Origin: an uncultured Kineothrix sp.
Lineage (GTDB): Bacteria > Bacillota > Clostridia > Lachnospirales > Lachnospiraceae
DNA: 64,000 bases
Assembly (NCBI GenBank): GCA_910587275.1
Contig: CAJUMD010000003.1
Span: 1 to 64,000, forward strand
Direction of reading: 5' to 3'
In this document: positions 36,574-46,087 of the stretch, in pieces
Numbering within the stretch: position 1 is the first letter of the stretch
How the letters are laid out: the number at the start of each line of letters is the position of its first letter
The notes under the pieces: model-generated
What the model was told of the DNA's origin: nothing
Databases searched by the model: none
The model's input: the letters and a program-made list of their open reading frames with translations, nothing else
Program-made: the position numbers and the translations under genes

Positions 36574-37506
36574 TTATAAACCTAATTTTTTAAACAAATC
36601 GCCAAGTGAAGTCCCCACCTGTTCGCGTGAACTGTATTCCGCTGCTTCCCTTTCACTGATTTCATCCGGCTTGGAATCTTCTTCCACCGCTTTCATGCTT
36701 AAACTAATTTTTCCGTCGTTGGTATTGAGTACTTTGACTTTTACGGTATCCCCTACGTTAAGCACTTCCGAAGGCTTTTTAATCCGTTTTTGGCTGATTT
36801 GGGAAATATGCACCAGTCCGCTTAATTTTTCCGGAAGGGCGACAAAAGCGCCGTAAGGCATCAGCGATTCCACTTTTCCTTCCAAAATGGTTCCGGGAGC
36901 CAGCATGGATATCTTATGCCTGGTTTCCGCTTCGGCTTTTTTCTTTTCCACCGCTTTTGCGGACATCACCAGTTTTTTCCTGCCTTCTTCCACGGTAATG
37001 ACTTTTACCGTAAGCTGCTTATCCACCCACTCGCCCAAATCTTCCACATAACTTAAAGACAAATGGGAAGCGGGAATAAATCCACGGATTCCTTCCGCAT
37101 AAGCAATCACGCCGCCGTTTACCACTTCGCTGACCTTCACCGGTATTTCCGTTTCTTCCTCCATATATTTCCTTAAAATATCCCAGGAAAGCACGTCTTT
37201 TGCTTCCTTGCAGGAAAGACGGATATTCCCTGCCCCGTCATCGGTACTTACCACGGTACCTTCCACGGTATCCCCTATCTTCACTTCATCCAAAAGGTTA
37301 AATTTGGGATCATTACTCATATCTTCCGCCTTAATTACACCCTGTGCGTAATAATTCAAATCCAAAATTACTTCTTCCTCGCTTACGGAAATTACCGTAC
37401 CGGAAATTATATCCCCTTCCCCGATTTTACGGAAAGACGCTTCCAACTCCCTGCTGTAATCTTCCATAGTTTCCCTGCTGCCCTGATTTTCCATATTATT
37501 TTCCAT
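36574..37506 (-). CDS. S1 RNA-binding domain protein (short RpsA-like)
   Basis: 310 residues with three or four S1 folds. Domain positions are about 28-105 (EGDIISGTVISVSEEEVILD), 118-190 (VNGGVIAYAEGIRGFIPASHLS) and 205-280 (GTILEGKVESLMPYGAFVALPEKLSGLVHISQIS). The third is the most canonical. Firmicutes often have such a short S1 protein in place of full-length ribosomal S1; it binds mRNA or the ribosome. GGGAG lies six bases before the ATG. The reduced number of domains means it may not be a functional S1. Confidence 0.85.
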   Translation of the reverse strand: MENNMENQGSRETMEDYSRELEASFRKIGEGDIISGTVISVSEEEVILDLNYYAQGVIKAEDMSNDPKFNLLDEVKIGDTVEGTVVSTDDGAGNIRLSCKEAKDVLSWDILRKYMEEETEIPVKVSEVVNGGVIAYAEGIRGFIPASHLSLSYVEDLGEWVDKQLTVKVITVEEGRKKLVMSAKAVEKKKAEAETRHKISMLAPGTILEGKVESLMPYGAFVALPEKLSGLVHISQISQKRIKKPSEVLNVGDTVKVKVLNTNDGKISLSMKAVEEDSKPDEISEREAAEYSSREQVGTSLGDLFKKLGL

Positions 37507-37608
37507 AATTTACTCCCTGCCTTTTCTTTTTTATTTTCTTCTATTCTTTTCTTCCTGCGGACAATATAGCAAATAACTCACTTCCTTCCTCCTGAATCAT
37601 ACGCTCTG

Positions 37609-39735
37609 TTATTTTACCATTAATACGCATACCGAACGCGGAATCATTTTCACTTTTCCGCCGCTTATCAGTACCATATCTTTTTCTTCCGCAATTCCGC
37701 CCGGCAGATACCCAAATCCCGTGTCCACTGCCATGTACCAGTTCGTTCCCGGCGGCAGGATGGGAAGCTGGAATTCCTGGGTTTCCCAAAAAGTATTAAT
37801 GGCAAGGTAAACGATATCATCCCCGTCGTTTTTTTCTTTCCTTCCGGCATACATCACCCTGAGTATTTTACTCTTATCACTGGCATGTGCAACCTGTATT
37901 TCAGGAAAACCAAGAGAACAGCGTCCCATATCTTTCCTTATGACAGGATGGGTCTTTCTGAACCGTATCATATACCGGAAAAACTCGTAGATATCCCTGT
38001 TTTCCTCCAGTCTGTTCCAATCCAGCCATGATATTTCATTATCCTGGCAGTATGCATTGTTATTGCCGAACTGGGTATTACCAAATTCATCCCCGGCAAG
38101 GAACATGGGAATTCCCCGGCTCATCATAAGTACGGCAGCCGCATTCTTCACAAGACGGCGGCGCAGGGTAAGGATTTCCTCATTGTCCGTTTCCCCTTCC
38201 ACACCGCAGTTCCAGCTCCTGTTATCGTCGCTTCCGTCTGTATTGTTCCATCCGTTTGCTTCGTTATGTTTGGTATTGTAACTGTACAGGTCCCATAAGG
38301 GAAATCCGTCATGGCAGGTAATGAAATTCACCGACGCATTGTTTCCCCTTTCCTTCGGGTCATAAAGATCTTTCGATCCCGTAATCCTCTTAGCCGCTAT
38401 ATGGGACATCCCGTAATCCCCTTTCAGGAAATCCCTCATATCATCCCTGTATCTTCCATTCCATTCCGCCCAACGGTTCCACGCAGGAAAACTTCCAACC
38501 TGGTACAAACCGCCTGCATCCCATGCTTCCGCAATCAGTTTTACGTTGCCCAATATAGGGTCAAACGCAAGATTTTTTAACAATGGGGGATTGCTCATGG
38601 GCGAACCGTCTTCATTCCGTCCAAGTATAGTCGCCAAATCAAACCTAAACCCGTCGATATGGTATGCCGTAGTCCAATACCTTAAACACTCCGTAATCAT
38701 CAACTGTACCATAGGATGATTACAATTCAACGTATTGCCGCATCCGCTGAAATTATAATAATGCCCGTCCGGCGTCAGCATATAATAAATATCGTTATCA
38801 AAACCCTTAAAGGAGAAACAAGAACCCATCTCATTGCCTTCTGCCGTATGGTTAAATACCACATCGAGGAAACACTCGATTCCGTTTTCATTCAATTCCT
38901 TAATCAGCCTTTTTAATTCCGTCCCTTCATGGTTATGTTCCACTTCCGCCGTATAACCCGTATTCGGCGCAAAGAAGCTGACCGTGTTATATCCCCAATA
39001 GTCCATAACGATTTTTCCGTCCACTTCCCGGTAATCCTTCATTTCGTCGAACTCAAAAACAGGCATAAGCTCCACGGCATTCACGCCCAAATCCTTCAGG
39101 TAACTGATTTTTTCCTGCAGGCCCTTAAACGTTCCCGGATACTCCACGCCGGAAGAACCGTGTCTTGTAAATCCCCTGACATGCATTTCATAAATAACCA
39201 AATCTTCCATGGGAATCAAAGGCTGCCTGCTGTTTCCCCAGTCAAAATCATCCTTGACCACCCTTGCGCGGTAACAATTCGTATCTCTGCTTAATACCCC
39301 CCAGTCCCTTTGTCCGGTCACCGCTTTTGCATATATGTCCAGCAGATATTTGCTTTTATCGGTAAACAGGCTTTTTTTCGGGTCATTGGAACCGTACAGC
39401 CTGTATGCATACTCAAACTGTTCGATATCAAGCCCGAAAACAATCATGGAATATACTTTCCCAATCTTGTAATGCTCTAGAAACGGAATCACCGCATAAG
39501 GTTCGTCCTCCAGCCTGTGGAACAAAAGCAGCTCACAGGATGTCGCCCAATAAGACTGTACCGTGAAATTCACCCCGCATGGAATTGCCGTTGCCCCGTT
39601 CACTTCATACATACCGGGACGCACCTCAAATCCGTTTACCACATCCATGGGAATCATGTGGATACTTCTCATAGGGGATATTACCTTATTGCTGTCGTCT
39701 GCCAATTTTTGTTCATCCATCGAGTTCGTTTCCAT
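37609..39735 (-). CDS. Glycogen-debranching enzyme (GlgX/pullulanase-like GH13)
   Basis: 708 residues. An N-terminal starch-binding/CBM48-type region (to about 150) precedes a GH13 alpha-amylase barrel. The four family regions are DVVFNHTAEG, GFRFDLATIL (nucleophile Asp), LIAEAWDAGG (acid-base Glu) and TCHDGFPLWD. The overall order and AEWNGRYRDDMRDFLKGD match GlgX/TreX-type isoamylases, which cut alpha-1,6 branches in glycogen or limit dextrin. GGAGGGG lies six bases before the ATG. It stands alone and may serve storage-glycogen use. Confidence 0.9.
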   Translation of the reverse strand: METNSMDEQKLADDSNKVISPMRSIHMIPMDVVNGFEVRPGMYEVNGATAIPCGVNFTVQSYWATSCELLLFHRLEDEPYAVIPFLEHYKIGKVYSMIVFGLDIEQFEYAYRLYGSNDPKKSLFTDKSKYLLDIYAKAVTGQRDWGVLSRDTNCYRARVVKDDFDWGNSRQPLIPMEDLVIYEMHVRGFTRHGSSGVEYPGTFKGLQEKISYLKDLGVNAVELMPVFEFDEMKDYREVDGKIVMDYWGYNTVSFFAPNTGYTAEVEHNHEGTELKRLIKELNENGIECFLDVVFNHTAEGNEMGSCFSFKGFDNDIYYMLTPDGHYYNFSGCGNTLNCNHPMVQLMITECLRYWTTAYHIDGFRFDLATILGRNEDGSPMSNPPLLKNLAFDPILGNVKLIAEAWDAGGLYQVGSFPAWNRWAEWNGRYRDDMRDFLKGDYGMSHIAAKRITGSKDLYDPKERGNNASVNFITCHDGFPLWDLYSYNTKHNEANGWNNTDGSDDNRSWNCGVEGETDNEEILTLRRRLVKNAAAVLMMSRGIPMFLAGDEFGNTQFGNNNAYCQDNEISWLDWNRLEENRDIYEFFRYMIRFRKTHPVIRKDMGRCSLGFPEIQVAHASDKSKILRVMYAGRKEKNDGDDIVYLAINTFWETQEFQLPILPPGTNWYMAVDTGFGYLPGGIAEEKDMVLISGGKVKMIPRSVCVLMVK

Positions 39736-39851
39736 ATCTGTCCCCTCCTTATGTTCCGTACTGTCTACCTATAATTTACCATAACCTTGCATGAAGTTTC
39801 CATATCTAATTTCTTAATATTCCATATATTTCCTGATTCTTTTATATATTA

Positions 39852-40241
39852 TTACCCTATTTTCCGGTATACAAAACATTTTTTTGCCATGTTCCATAAC
39901 CGGTGCACCAACCAGCCATAAAAAGCAAACAAACCCAATCCGCCGCAAAACCCCGTCACAAGCCTTTTGGGATTGGTGGATTCCAAAAAACCCGTTTCCT
40001 GTACGCCCCAGTCTACTCCCATAATGCCCATAAGAAAAAGGCATTTGGGTAAAGAAACTTCTTTGCGGCACAAAAATAAAAGGATCGCCGTCATATGACC
40101 AAAAAAGACGCCTGTACACCTCGCGCATACCGGAAACTGCTTTCCTTTATAGAAAAAGCTCCTTTCCGGCATTTGGTGACAGCCGCTCTGGTTTCCAACC
40201 GTCCTGATGAATTCTAAAAACGATTGCCGCAATCCTGACAT
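39852..40241 (-). CDS. DUF2085 membrane protein
   Basis: 129 residues. CHQMPERSFFYKGKQFPVCARCTGVF is the conserved front of DUF2085, with Cys/His residues that may bind metal; three or four hydrophobic segments follow, with DWGVQETG and NPKRLVTG in the loops. Function unknown. The start at 40241 (MSGLRQSF) is preferred; a longer frame to 40319 would lie inside the upstream gene. It overlaps that gene by 28 bases, so translation is coupled. Confidence 0.8.
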   Translation of the reverse strand: MSGLRQSFLEFIRTVGNQSGCHQMPERSFFYKGKQFPVCARCTGVFFGHMTAILLFLCRKEVSLPKCLFLMGIMGVDWGVQETGFLESTNPKRLVTGFCGGLGLFAFYGWLVHRLWNMAKKCFVYRKIG

Positions 40242-40444
40242 ACATTTACTACCTTTGTTGTGGTGGTCGTCTTTCTTTTTCCTTTTCCCATTCCGCATAA
40301 CCCGCACAGAATCCCCCATACATTAAACAAAAGATATCCGACACATGCCTTAAAACAGCCAAACCCTTTTGTCTTTTCCGTTACCTCCGTATCCGTTAAT
40401 GTTTGTGTTACAACTCTATTGCTTCCGCATTTTGGACAAATCAT
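40214..40444 (-). CDS. Small zinc-ribbon membrane protein
   Basis: 76 residues. CPKCG at residues 3-7 and CQDCG near the end form a split zinc-ribbon pair around a short hydrophobic segment (FKACVGYLLFNVWGILCGLCG). AAGGAG lies seven bases before the ATG. It is coupled to the DUF2085 gene. The family is not named with certainty. Confidence 0.75.
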   Translation of the reverse strand: MICPKCGSNRVVTQTLTDTEVTEKTKGFGCFKACVGYLLFNVWGILCGLCGMGKGKRKTTTTTKVVNVCQDCGNRF

Positions 40445-40525
40445 AAACTATCTCCTTTTTATCTTTCTAATAAATATACCATAATATTTATTAGAATACC
40501 ACCCTGTAACGGTTTATTTTTCTGC

Positions 40526-40596
40526 GTCCCATTCCCGGTTTTTGCTGTTTATCAAAAAATATAATGAACCATCACAACATTTCAGGCTGAACTGTT
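40526..40596 (+). repeat. Composite repeat remnant with small palindromic module, copy 3
   Basis: GCGTCC is followed by TTTTTGCTG and TATCAAAAAA with ATAAT, which resemble 27537-27563. Then come the AACATTTCAG and CTGAACTGTT arms at 40576-40596, as at 252 and 27164. It appears to be a shortened version of the same set of modules. Confidence 0.65.
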
Positions 40597-40626
40597 ATCC
40601 ACCAACTGCTTAATAAATAGTTTTTC

Positions 40627-41772
40627 TCACTCTGAATATGAAATTTCATTTACCAAAGGAATAGTATAATTTAAAGTAAATTCAGCGCTTTCAAATATAA
40701 CAATATCCGGTTCATATATTTCCAGTACCTTATCGAGATTCGTTAAATTAATCCAGTCAATGCTTAATGTTTCCCGAAAACTTTCCGCTATATGTTCCTT
40801 TAAAAACTGGCGTATGTAACTGTCCCCCACCACCATAATTTTCAAATCATTTTCACATTCCTGATTTACATAATAATGACCATACTCACGGTATCTTATT
40901 ACTTTTTCAGGATCAAATTCATCCAATATTAACTCTTTCGCTTTTGGTTCTTTTATTTTATAACGCAAACTGTTTTCCGGATATGGATATGTATAACCAT
41001 ATATTTCCGTTTTATCCTGATACCTTGTTATAAGATAATCAGAATCTTTCAGACTATATACCATAGGAAAATCATTTTTTATCGTATTGAGCAGTGTTTC
41101 ATATCCTATGTGCGCTCCATATTCATTCCAATGTGCCGGATCGCTCACTTTAAAATATAATAATTCTTCCCCTTTATGATCCATCAATTCTTTATAAATC
41201 GGTATCACGGAAACATCCGTATTCCTCTTTAAGGTATCTACGATTTGATTAGCCCGTGACATATCACCGAACTGCTTTACCCCTTTAACATAATACTCAG
41301 GATAAATACTGTCCTTGTCATAACATTGCATATAATAAAATGCAATGCCCCTTTCTTTCAAGTAGTCATTCAGTTTTTGCATGGAAGTTATATAGGCAGT
41401 AAGTTCTTCTTCACTCAATAAATTAACATGCTGATATTCCCTTACTTTGTCTTCATCAACATAATATAAATGCCCCTCTTTTCCTTCCCGCAGACTTTCC
41501 TTGGCAATCCTGCCAAATAACCGGTATTGCAATGTGGAATTTAATTCCATTAATATTGTCCTAAACCTCACATTATCATTGATCCATGCATCAAAATCCG
41601 CGGAATAAGAAAAATTAATATCCCCGTTTTCTTTCATAATGTGGGGAACGCTTGCCAACATTCTATTTTCCATATCCGATATTCTGCAATCTTCCCTGTG
41701 TGCCAACAAAAACGGAACCCATAGAATCATTAAAAATATTACTATAAAAACCATATTATAAATATTACGCAT
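40627..41772 (-). CDS. AlgX/AlgJ-like SGNH acyltransferase partner (DHHW family)
   Basis: 381 residues with an N-terminal membrane anchor (about 7-24). The external domain shows the SGNH-like catalytic set: VVGDSYIRQFL near residue 312 (Ser) and DPAHWNEYG near 212 (Asp-x-x-His). This pattern is that of AlgJ/AlgX and DHHW proteins, which pass acyl groups to an exported polysaccharide. It is the second gene after the MBOAT, 44 bases downstream. The polymer is unknown. Codon use is AT-richer than in flanking genes. Confidence 0.82.
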   Translation of the reverse strand: MRNIYNMVFIVIFLMILWVPFLLAHREDCRISDMENRMLASVPHIMKENGDINFSYSADFDAWINDNVRFRTILMELNSTLQYRLFGRIAKESLREGKEGHLYYVDEDKVREYQHVNLLSEEELTAYITSMQKLNDYLKERGIAFYYMQCYDKDSIYPEYYVKGVKQFGDMSRANQIVDTLKRNTDVSVIPIYKELMDHKGEELLYFKVSDPAHWNEYGAHIGYETLLNTIKNDFPMVYSLKDSDYLITRYQDKTEIYGYTYPYPENSLRYKIKEPKAKELILDEFDPEKVIRYREYGHYYVNQECENDLKIMVVGDSYIRQFLKEHIAESFRETLSIDWINLTNLDKVLEIYEPDIVIFESAEFTLNYTIPLVNEISYSE

Positions 41773-41816
41773 TATTTTGTCCTCTTATTGTATTTTTCTA
41801 AATTTTCAAACACGCT

Positions 41817-43265
41817 CTAAAATTGAAAATAGATAAACGGATTATATGTCGATGTCATTACATACATTATTGACAGGATTAACAGGAAAATTGTTCCTAT
41901 ATTACATACTATGGTGAATGTTTTTTCATTCATTTTTTCCTTTAATATATATAACGCCTGTTTAGCCTGCGGCAGCATTGCCATCAATCCCGTTATTAAA
42001 ATAAAAATATGATACTTTGTCAAATACCATTGCCAAGTAAATCCGTTCTGTTCTACCTTTACCAACCCAAACATTGATTTTATATAGCCAAATGCCGCCC
42101 CTATATTATCTGCTTTAAAGAAAACCCATCCAATCATAACAAGCAGATTAGTTCTTGCAATCCGAAAAATATAAAACCAACCTGCTTTTGTAAATTTGTG
42201 CTTTTCATTGAATTTCAAAACATAATCTTCCGTTAATAACGAACTGACAATCAATATTCCATAAAATATTCCCCAAAGTACAAATGTCCAATTCGCCCCA
42301 TGCCATAATCCGCTTATCCCAAATACAACAAATGTATTAATTATTTTTCTTACTTTTCCTTTGCGGTTACCTCCCAATGGAATATAAAGATAATCCCTCA
42401 TCCAATTCCCGAGCGAAATATGCCATCTTCTCCAAAATTCACGAATAGTGCCTGAAATATAAGGATAATTAAAATTTTCCAATATATGAAAACCGAACAT
42501 TCTCCCCAAACCAATTGCCATATCCGAATATCCGGAAAAATCAAAATATATTTGAAATGAATAACAAACTGCCCCTATCCATGCCACAATTACCGTATTC
42601 TGATAATAAGGTATGCTAAATATAGCATCTGCATTAACTGCCAATGTATTGGCCAGTATTGATTTTTTTGCAAGTCCAACCGTAAAACGCCGAATACCTT
42701 CCGCAAACATTTTCGGAGAATGCTTTCTATGTATTATCTCCTGATTAATATCCGAATACCTTACAATAGGTCCCGCTATTAACTGTGGAAAAAGGGCTAT
42801 ATAAAGTCCAACATTGATTATTTGCTTTTGAACGGGAACCTGTTTCCTGTACACATCAATAACATATGATATTCCTTGAAAGGTGAAAAAAGAAATTCCG
42901 ACAGGTAATGTAATTTTTTCTATTGCCAAATCCATTCCAACAATACTTCTTAAAGAATCCGCAAAAAAATTCAGATACTTCCAATATCCCAAAAATAATA
43001 TATTGATACAAATTACTAAGAAACATAAAATCTTTTTAATTCTTTTATTTGGATATTTTTCCGCATAATTTACCAAATATCCTCCTGAGTAATTCAATAC
43101 AATTGATATACCTATAATAGGAAGAAATTTGATACTACTCCATCCATAAAACAATAAACTCATAATAAAAAGCCAAATATTTTTATGGTTATCCCGCAAG
43201 AGATAATATCCTGACAAACAGATTGGCAAAAAGCAGAATAAGAATGTATTTGAACTGAAAACCAT
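41817..43265 (-). CDS. MBOAT-family O-acyltransferase (AlgI-like)
   Basis: 482 residues with about ten to eleven membrane helices. It would move an acyl group across the membrane to an exported polymer. PQLIAGPIVRYSD (about 163-175), IYFDFSGYSDMAIGLGRMFG (about 236-255), RRWHISLGNWMRDYLYIPLGGNR (about 278-300) and the catalytic His in ISGLWHGANW (about 318) are typical of AlgI/DltB. It starts the two-gene operon divergent from the XRE regulator. Confidence 0.92.
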   Translation of the reverse strand: MVFSSNTFLFCFLPICLSGYYLLRDNHKNIWLFIMSLLFYGWSSIKFLPIIGISIVLNYSGGYLVNYAEKYPNKRIKKILCFLVICINILFLGYWKYLNFFADSLRSIVGMDLAIEKITLPVGISFFTFQGISYVIDVYRKQVPVQKQIINVGLYIALFPQLIAGPIVRYSDINQEIIHRKHSPKMFAEGIRRFTVGLAKKSILANTLAVNADAIFSIPYYQNTVIVAWIGAVCYSFQIYFDFSGYSDMAIGLGRMFGFHILENFNYPYISGTIREFWRRWHISLGNWMRDYLYIPLGGNRKGKVRKIINTFVVFGISGLWHGANWTFVLWGIFYGILIVSSLLTEDYVLKFNEKHKFTKAGWFYIFRIARTNLLVMIGWVFFKADNIGAAFGYIKSMFGLVKVEQNGFTWQWYLTKYHIFILITGLMAMLPQAKQALYILKEKMNEKTFTIVCNIGTIFLLILSIMYVMTSTYNPFIYFQF

Positions 43266-43321
43266 TTTATAACCTTTCTCTGTCTCTTTCGTATATCATT
43301 TTTTATGTCTTATTTACATTA

Positions 43322-43375
43322 TAATAAGATATTAAATATCTTATTATTGCATTATACTCCATTTAATATCTTATT
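43322..43375. promoter_or_regulatory. Palindromic operator between MBOAT operon and XRE gene
   Basis: TAATAAGATATT and AATATCTTATTA (43322-43333, 43335-43346) form a perfect 12-bp inverted repeat around one base. A half-site AATATCTTATT recurs at 43365-43375. It lies between the divergent starts at 43265 and 43485, so it is the likely XRE-binding site. Confidence 0.65.
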
Positions 43376-43484
43376 TCAACTTTTTATTACATTAAAATCA
43401 ATACTATTACTGCATATTAATTCTGTTAAAGTTTGTATTTATGGGAAATGCTTTATATATTCTAAATTTTTATGGGAGTTTCTT

Positions 43485-43808
43485 ATGTACGATGAAAAAA
43501 TGTTTGCAAAAAGAATTGAACAATTAAGATTGGAAAAAGATGTATCTGCACGTGAAATGAGCCTTGCGCTTGGACAAAATCCAAGCTATATCAACCGTAT
43601 TGAAAACGGAAAAGCGCTTCCATCCCTTATTATTTTTTTCTATATATGTGATTATTTTCAGATTACACCTAAAGACTTTTTTGATACGGAACAAAATAAT
43701 TTCCATTACAGAGGGGAACTCATCAAAGAAATTTTGAAATTAACAGGTCCGCAGGCCCAACACCTGCTTGCAATAATTAAAGATATTAACCAGCTTTCAC
43801 AAAAATAA
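43485..43808 (+). CDS. XRE-family transcriptional regulator
   Basis: 107 residues. The helix-turn-helix (about 8-62: KRIEQLRLEKDVSAREMSLA, LGQNPSYINRIENGKALPSL) is of the Cro/CI type. The C-terminal 40 residues are helical. GGGAG precedes the ATG by six bases; a longer frame to 43305 has no ribosome site and would translate the operator. It probably represses itself and the divergent acyltransferase operon. Confidence 0.88.
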   Translation: MYDEKMFAKRIEQLRLEKDVSAREMSLALGQNPSYINRIENGKALPSLIIFFYICDYFQITPKDFFDTEQNNFHYRGELIKEILKLTGPQAQHLLAIIKDINQLSQK

Positions 43809-43961
43809 AAATTTGTTCATAATCTCCTATATTAATAGAGCCGTCTCAAAGAACGGTGGATGCTGAAATGCCCATGCCCGACGGCCAATTCCTGCATAAA
43901 GCCGCGTATCGCACCCAACATCCGTACCCGCACTTCCCGCAAACACAACACTTTAATCCAA

Positions 43962-45890
43962 TTAATCCAAACGATTCCCCTCATATTCCGCATATTTCCC
44001 CTTTATATCCTTTTTCACCGCATAAAGCGCCTCATCCGCCTGATTTAAAAGTTCATTCACATTCATTTCCGAATCCCTGGTCCATGCAAACCCGCCGGAA
44101 GCGTTTATGGTCCTTGATTCCGAATCCGATACTTCTATTATATTTTTATGAAGCGCTTCATAAAACCTGTTCATATAAGCTACAATTTCGTCCTTATTTT
44201 CACAATCAAAAATCATCATACAAAACTCATCGCCGGAACGCCTTGCCGTCAGAAAATGATCCTGCGGCATGGACTTCATAACGGAAGAAAAACTTTGCAG
44301 GTACCGGTCTCCCACATCATGCCCAAACGTATCGTTAATGCCCTTAAAGTAATCCAAATCCAACATCACCACGGCACATACTTTTCCGTCGGACATTTTC
44401 TTTATAATTTCTTCTGCCAATTGTTTAAAATGCGGATATTTATACAACCCGGTCAGGTAATCATGGGTATTTTCATACTGCATCTGTTTCTTTTCCATGA
44501 TATCCCTGGTTGCATCGGTAATTACGCCAAGATATCCTTCGGAAAACACGGACATATGAATACGGACATACTTGGAATCGTTAATCCGGTAAACATCTTC
44601 TTCCCCTTCCACGGGGTTTTTCATAATTTTTTGTATATATCTGTCAAATAATAAAGAATTGCTGTACAACTCAACCGCTTTCTGATTGGAAATACCGAGT
44701 AATTCCATTAATCCTGTGGTAACAAATACATGTTTCACTTCTTTCTGGTATTCAAATGCAGCCAAAGGAATCCCGCTCATTTCGATAATGGCGGAAATCC
44801 GGTCGGACATATTCACAATGCTTTTTACCATGGTATTAATCCCGTTGCTCAATTCCTCAAATTCCCTGTTTCCTCCAACTTCCACCATAGTATCAAAATT
44901 TCCGTCCGTAATAAGGGAAAGTTTTTCATTAATGGCATGTATACCGTTAATGACCTTCTTTTTCACGAGATAATTTAGCAGGACAATGACTGCCGCCTCC
45001 ACAAACAATAAATATATCAAGGTATTTATTACATTTCCCAGCAGTTTTCCAAACATAATATGTTTCGGCAGGGTAGCGCATATCATAATATTGCCGTATT
45101 TTCTGCTTACCACATATACGGATTTTCCATCTGCCCCTTTTTGGTAAGAACCCTCCGTACATTCCTCCAAACAATCCAACCGATAGCATTCTGCCGTAAA
45201 ATCTTTTTCCATCCCCTGGGAATGCCCGACTATTTCTTTTGTTTCACAATCTACCGCATACAGTTCTTCCCCGACATCCGTAGGGAATTTCGAAAATATA
45301 TAATCATAAGTATTCCTCGACTGCGCTTCCAACTGCCTTTTCGGCTCAAAACCAACCTGAATTACCCCTTTGTGCAGCTTTCTGGAAACTCCGACATACT
45401 GCATGATTTTTCCCTCCGCCGCGTTAGGCTGTGCATCCTGTATCAGATAGGCATTTTCATCCTCACTTTCCAAAAGCGCAAGAAATGCACGGGTTTGCTT
45501 ATGGTCAGCCATATCAATCCCGACATACTGGGGCACGGATGCATATACGATAATTCCGTTTTCATCAATAACATGAAGTTCATCCACGTTTAACAGGTTT
45601 GCCAAATACTGCATTTCCGAAACGTCCATGGATATTTCTTCTTCCCTGTCCAGTACGTAAGCCGCCGCTTTCGCCCTCGTAAGGTAATCCACATCCAAAT
45701 TCTCCCTTAACAGTGAAAGTTCTTCCTGGTTATTTTCCAAAGTATGTATTACCTGCCCGATTTTCGCCTGAAACGTCGTAAACTGCTGGGATTCGAGGGT
45801 ATATAAAGTAAAAATGAAATTAATGGAAAGTATCATCAGAATTGCCGCCGTCAAAATGAAAAACGTATATTTAATAAAAGTTTTCTGCAT
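43962..45890 (-). CDS. Membrane diguanylate cyclase with external sensor domain
   Basis: 642 residues. TM1 is at about 8-30 and TM2 at about 283-305, enclosing an extracellular sensor of Cache type. A HAMP region follows (about 310-360), then a PAS-like segment, and a C-terminal GGDEF domain whose signature is RRSGDEFC, i.e. SGDEF in place of GGDEF. Upstream, DYFKGINDTFGHDVGD is the normal metal- and substrate-binding stretch. It probably makes c-di-GMP in response to an external signal. The start at 45890 follows GGAGGG by six bases. Confidence 0.9.
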   Translation of the reverse strand: MQKTFIKYTFFILTAAILMILSINFIFTLYTLESQQFTTFQAKIGQVIHTLENNQEELSLLRENLDVDYLTRAKAAAYVLDREEEISMDVSEMQYLANLLNVDELHVIDENGIIVYASVPQYVGIDMADHKQTRAFLALLESEDENAYLIQDAQPNAAEGKIMQYVGVSRKLHKGVIQVGFEPKRQLEAQSRNTYDYIFSKFPTDVGEELYAVDCETKEIVGHSQGMEKDFTAECYRLDCLEECTEGSYQKGADGKSVYVVSRKYGNIMICATLPKHIMFGKLLGNVINTLIYLLFVEAAVIVLLNYLVKKKVINGIHAINEKLSLITDGNFDTMVEVGGNREFEELSNGINTMVKSIVNMSDRISAIIEMSGIPLAAFEYQKEVKHVFVTTGLMELLGISNQKAVELYSNSLLFDRYIQKIMKNPVEGEEDVYRINDSKYVRIHMSVFSEGYLGVITDATRDIMEKKQMQYENTHDYLTGLYKYPHFKQLAEEIIKKMSDGKVCAVVMLDLDYFKGINDTFGHDVGDRYLQSFSSVMKSMPQDHFLTARRSGDEFCMMIFDCENKDEIVAYMNRFYEALHKNIIEVSDSESRTINASGGFAWTRDSEMNVNELLNQADEALYAVKKDIKGKYAEYEGNRLD

Positions 45891-45951
45891 GGAAATCCCT
45901 CCGTCCACATTGTCACCACATCATTTTCATTCAAAACAATCTTCTGTACAT

Positions 45952-45991
45952 GATAAAAGAAGACATGATCGCATCAATGTCTTCTTTTATC
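45952..45991. terminator. 15-bp hairpin in the cyclase leader
   Basis: GATAAAAGAAGACAT and its exact complement enclose a 10-nt loop. On the - strand the stem ends in TTCTTTTATC, a modest terminator. It lies between the promoter-like TATAAT at 46030-46025 and the start of the cyclase gene, so it may attenuate that gene or end the upstream kinase transcript. Confidence 0.6.
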
Positions 45992-46024
45992 TGTTGGAGA
46001 TGACGCATGCAATTACGTCTATTT

Positions 46025-46030
46025 CATTAT
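46025..46030 (-). promoter_or_regulatory. -10 element upstream of the cyclase gene
   Basis: TATAAT on the - strand, 135 bases before the cyclase start. No clear -35 element is seen at 17 bases. Confidence 0.35.
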
Positions 46031-46087
46031 AACTGTTTTCTTTTTTTTATGAATCAGGCAAACAACCCTTTTTTTCACAAAAATAGC

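Noticed and set aside
36574..37506. Full ribosomal protein S1
   Set aside because: Only three to four S1 folds and 310 residues; called a short S1-domain protein instead.
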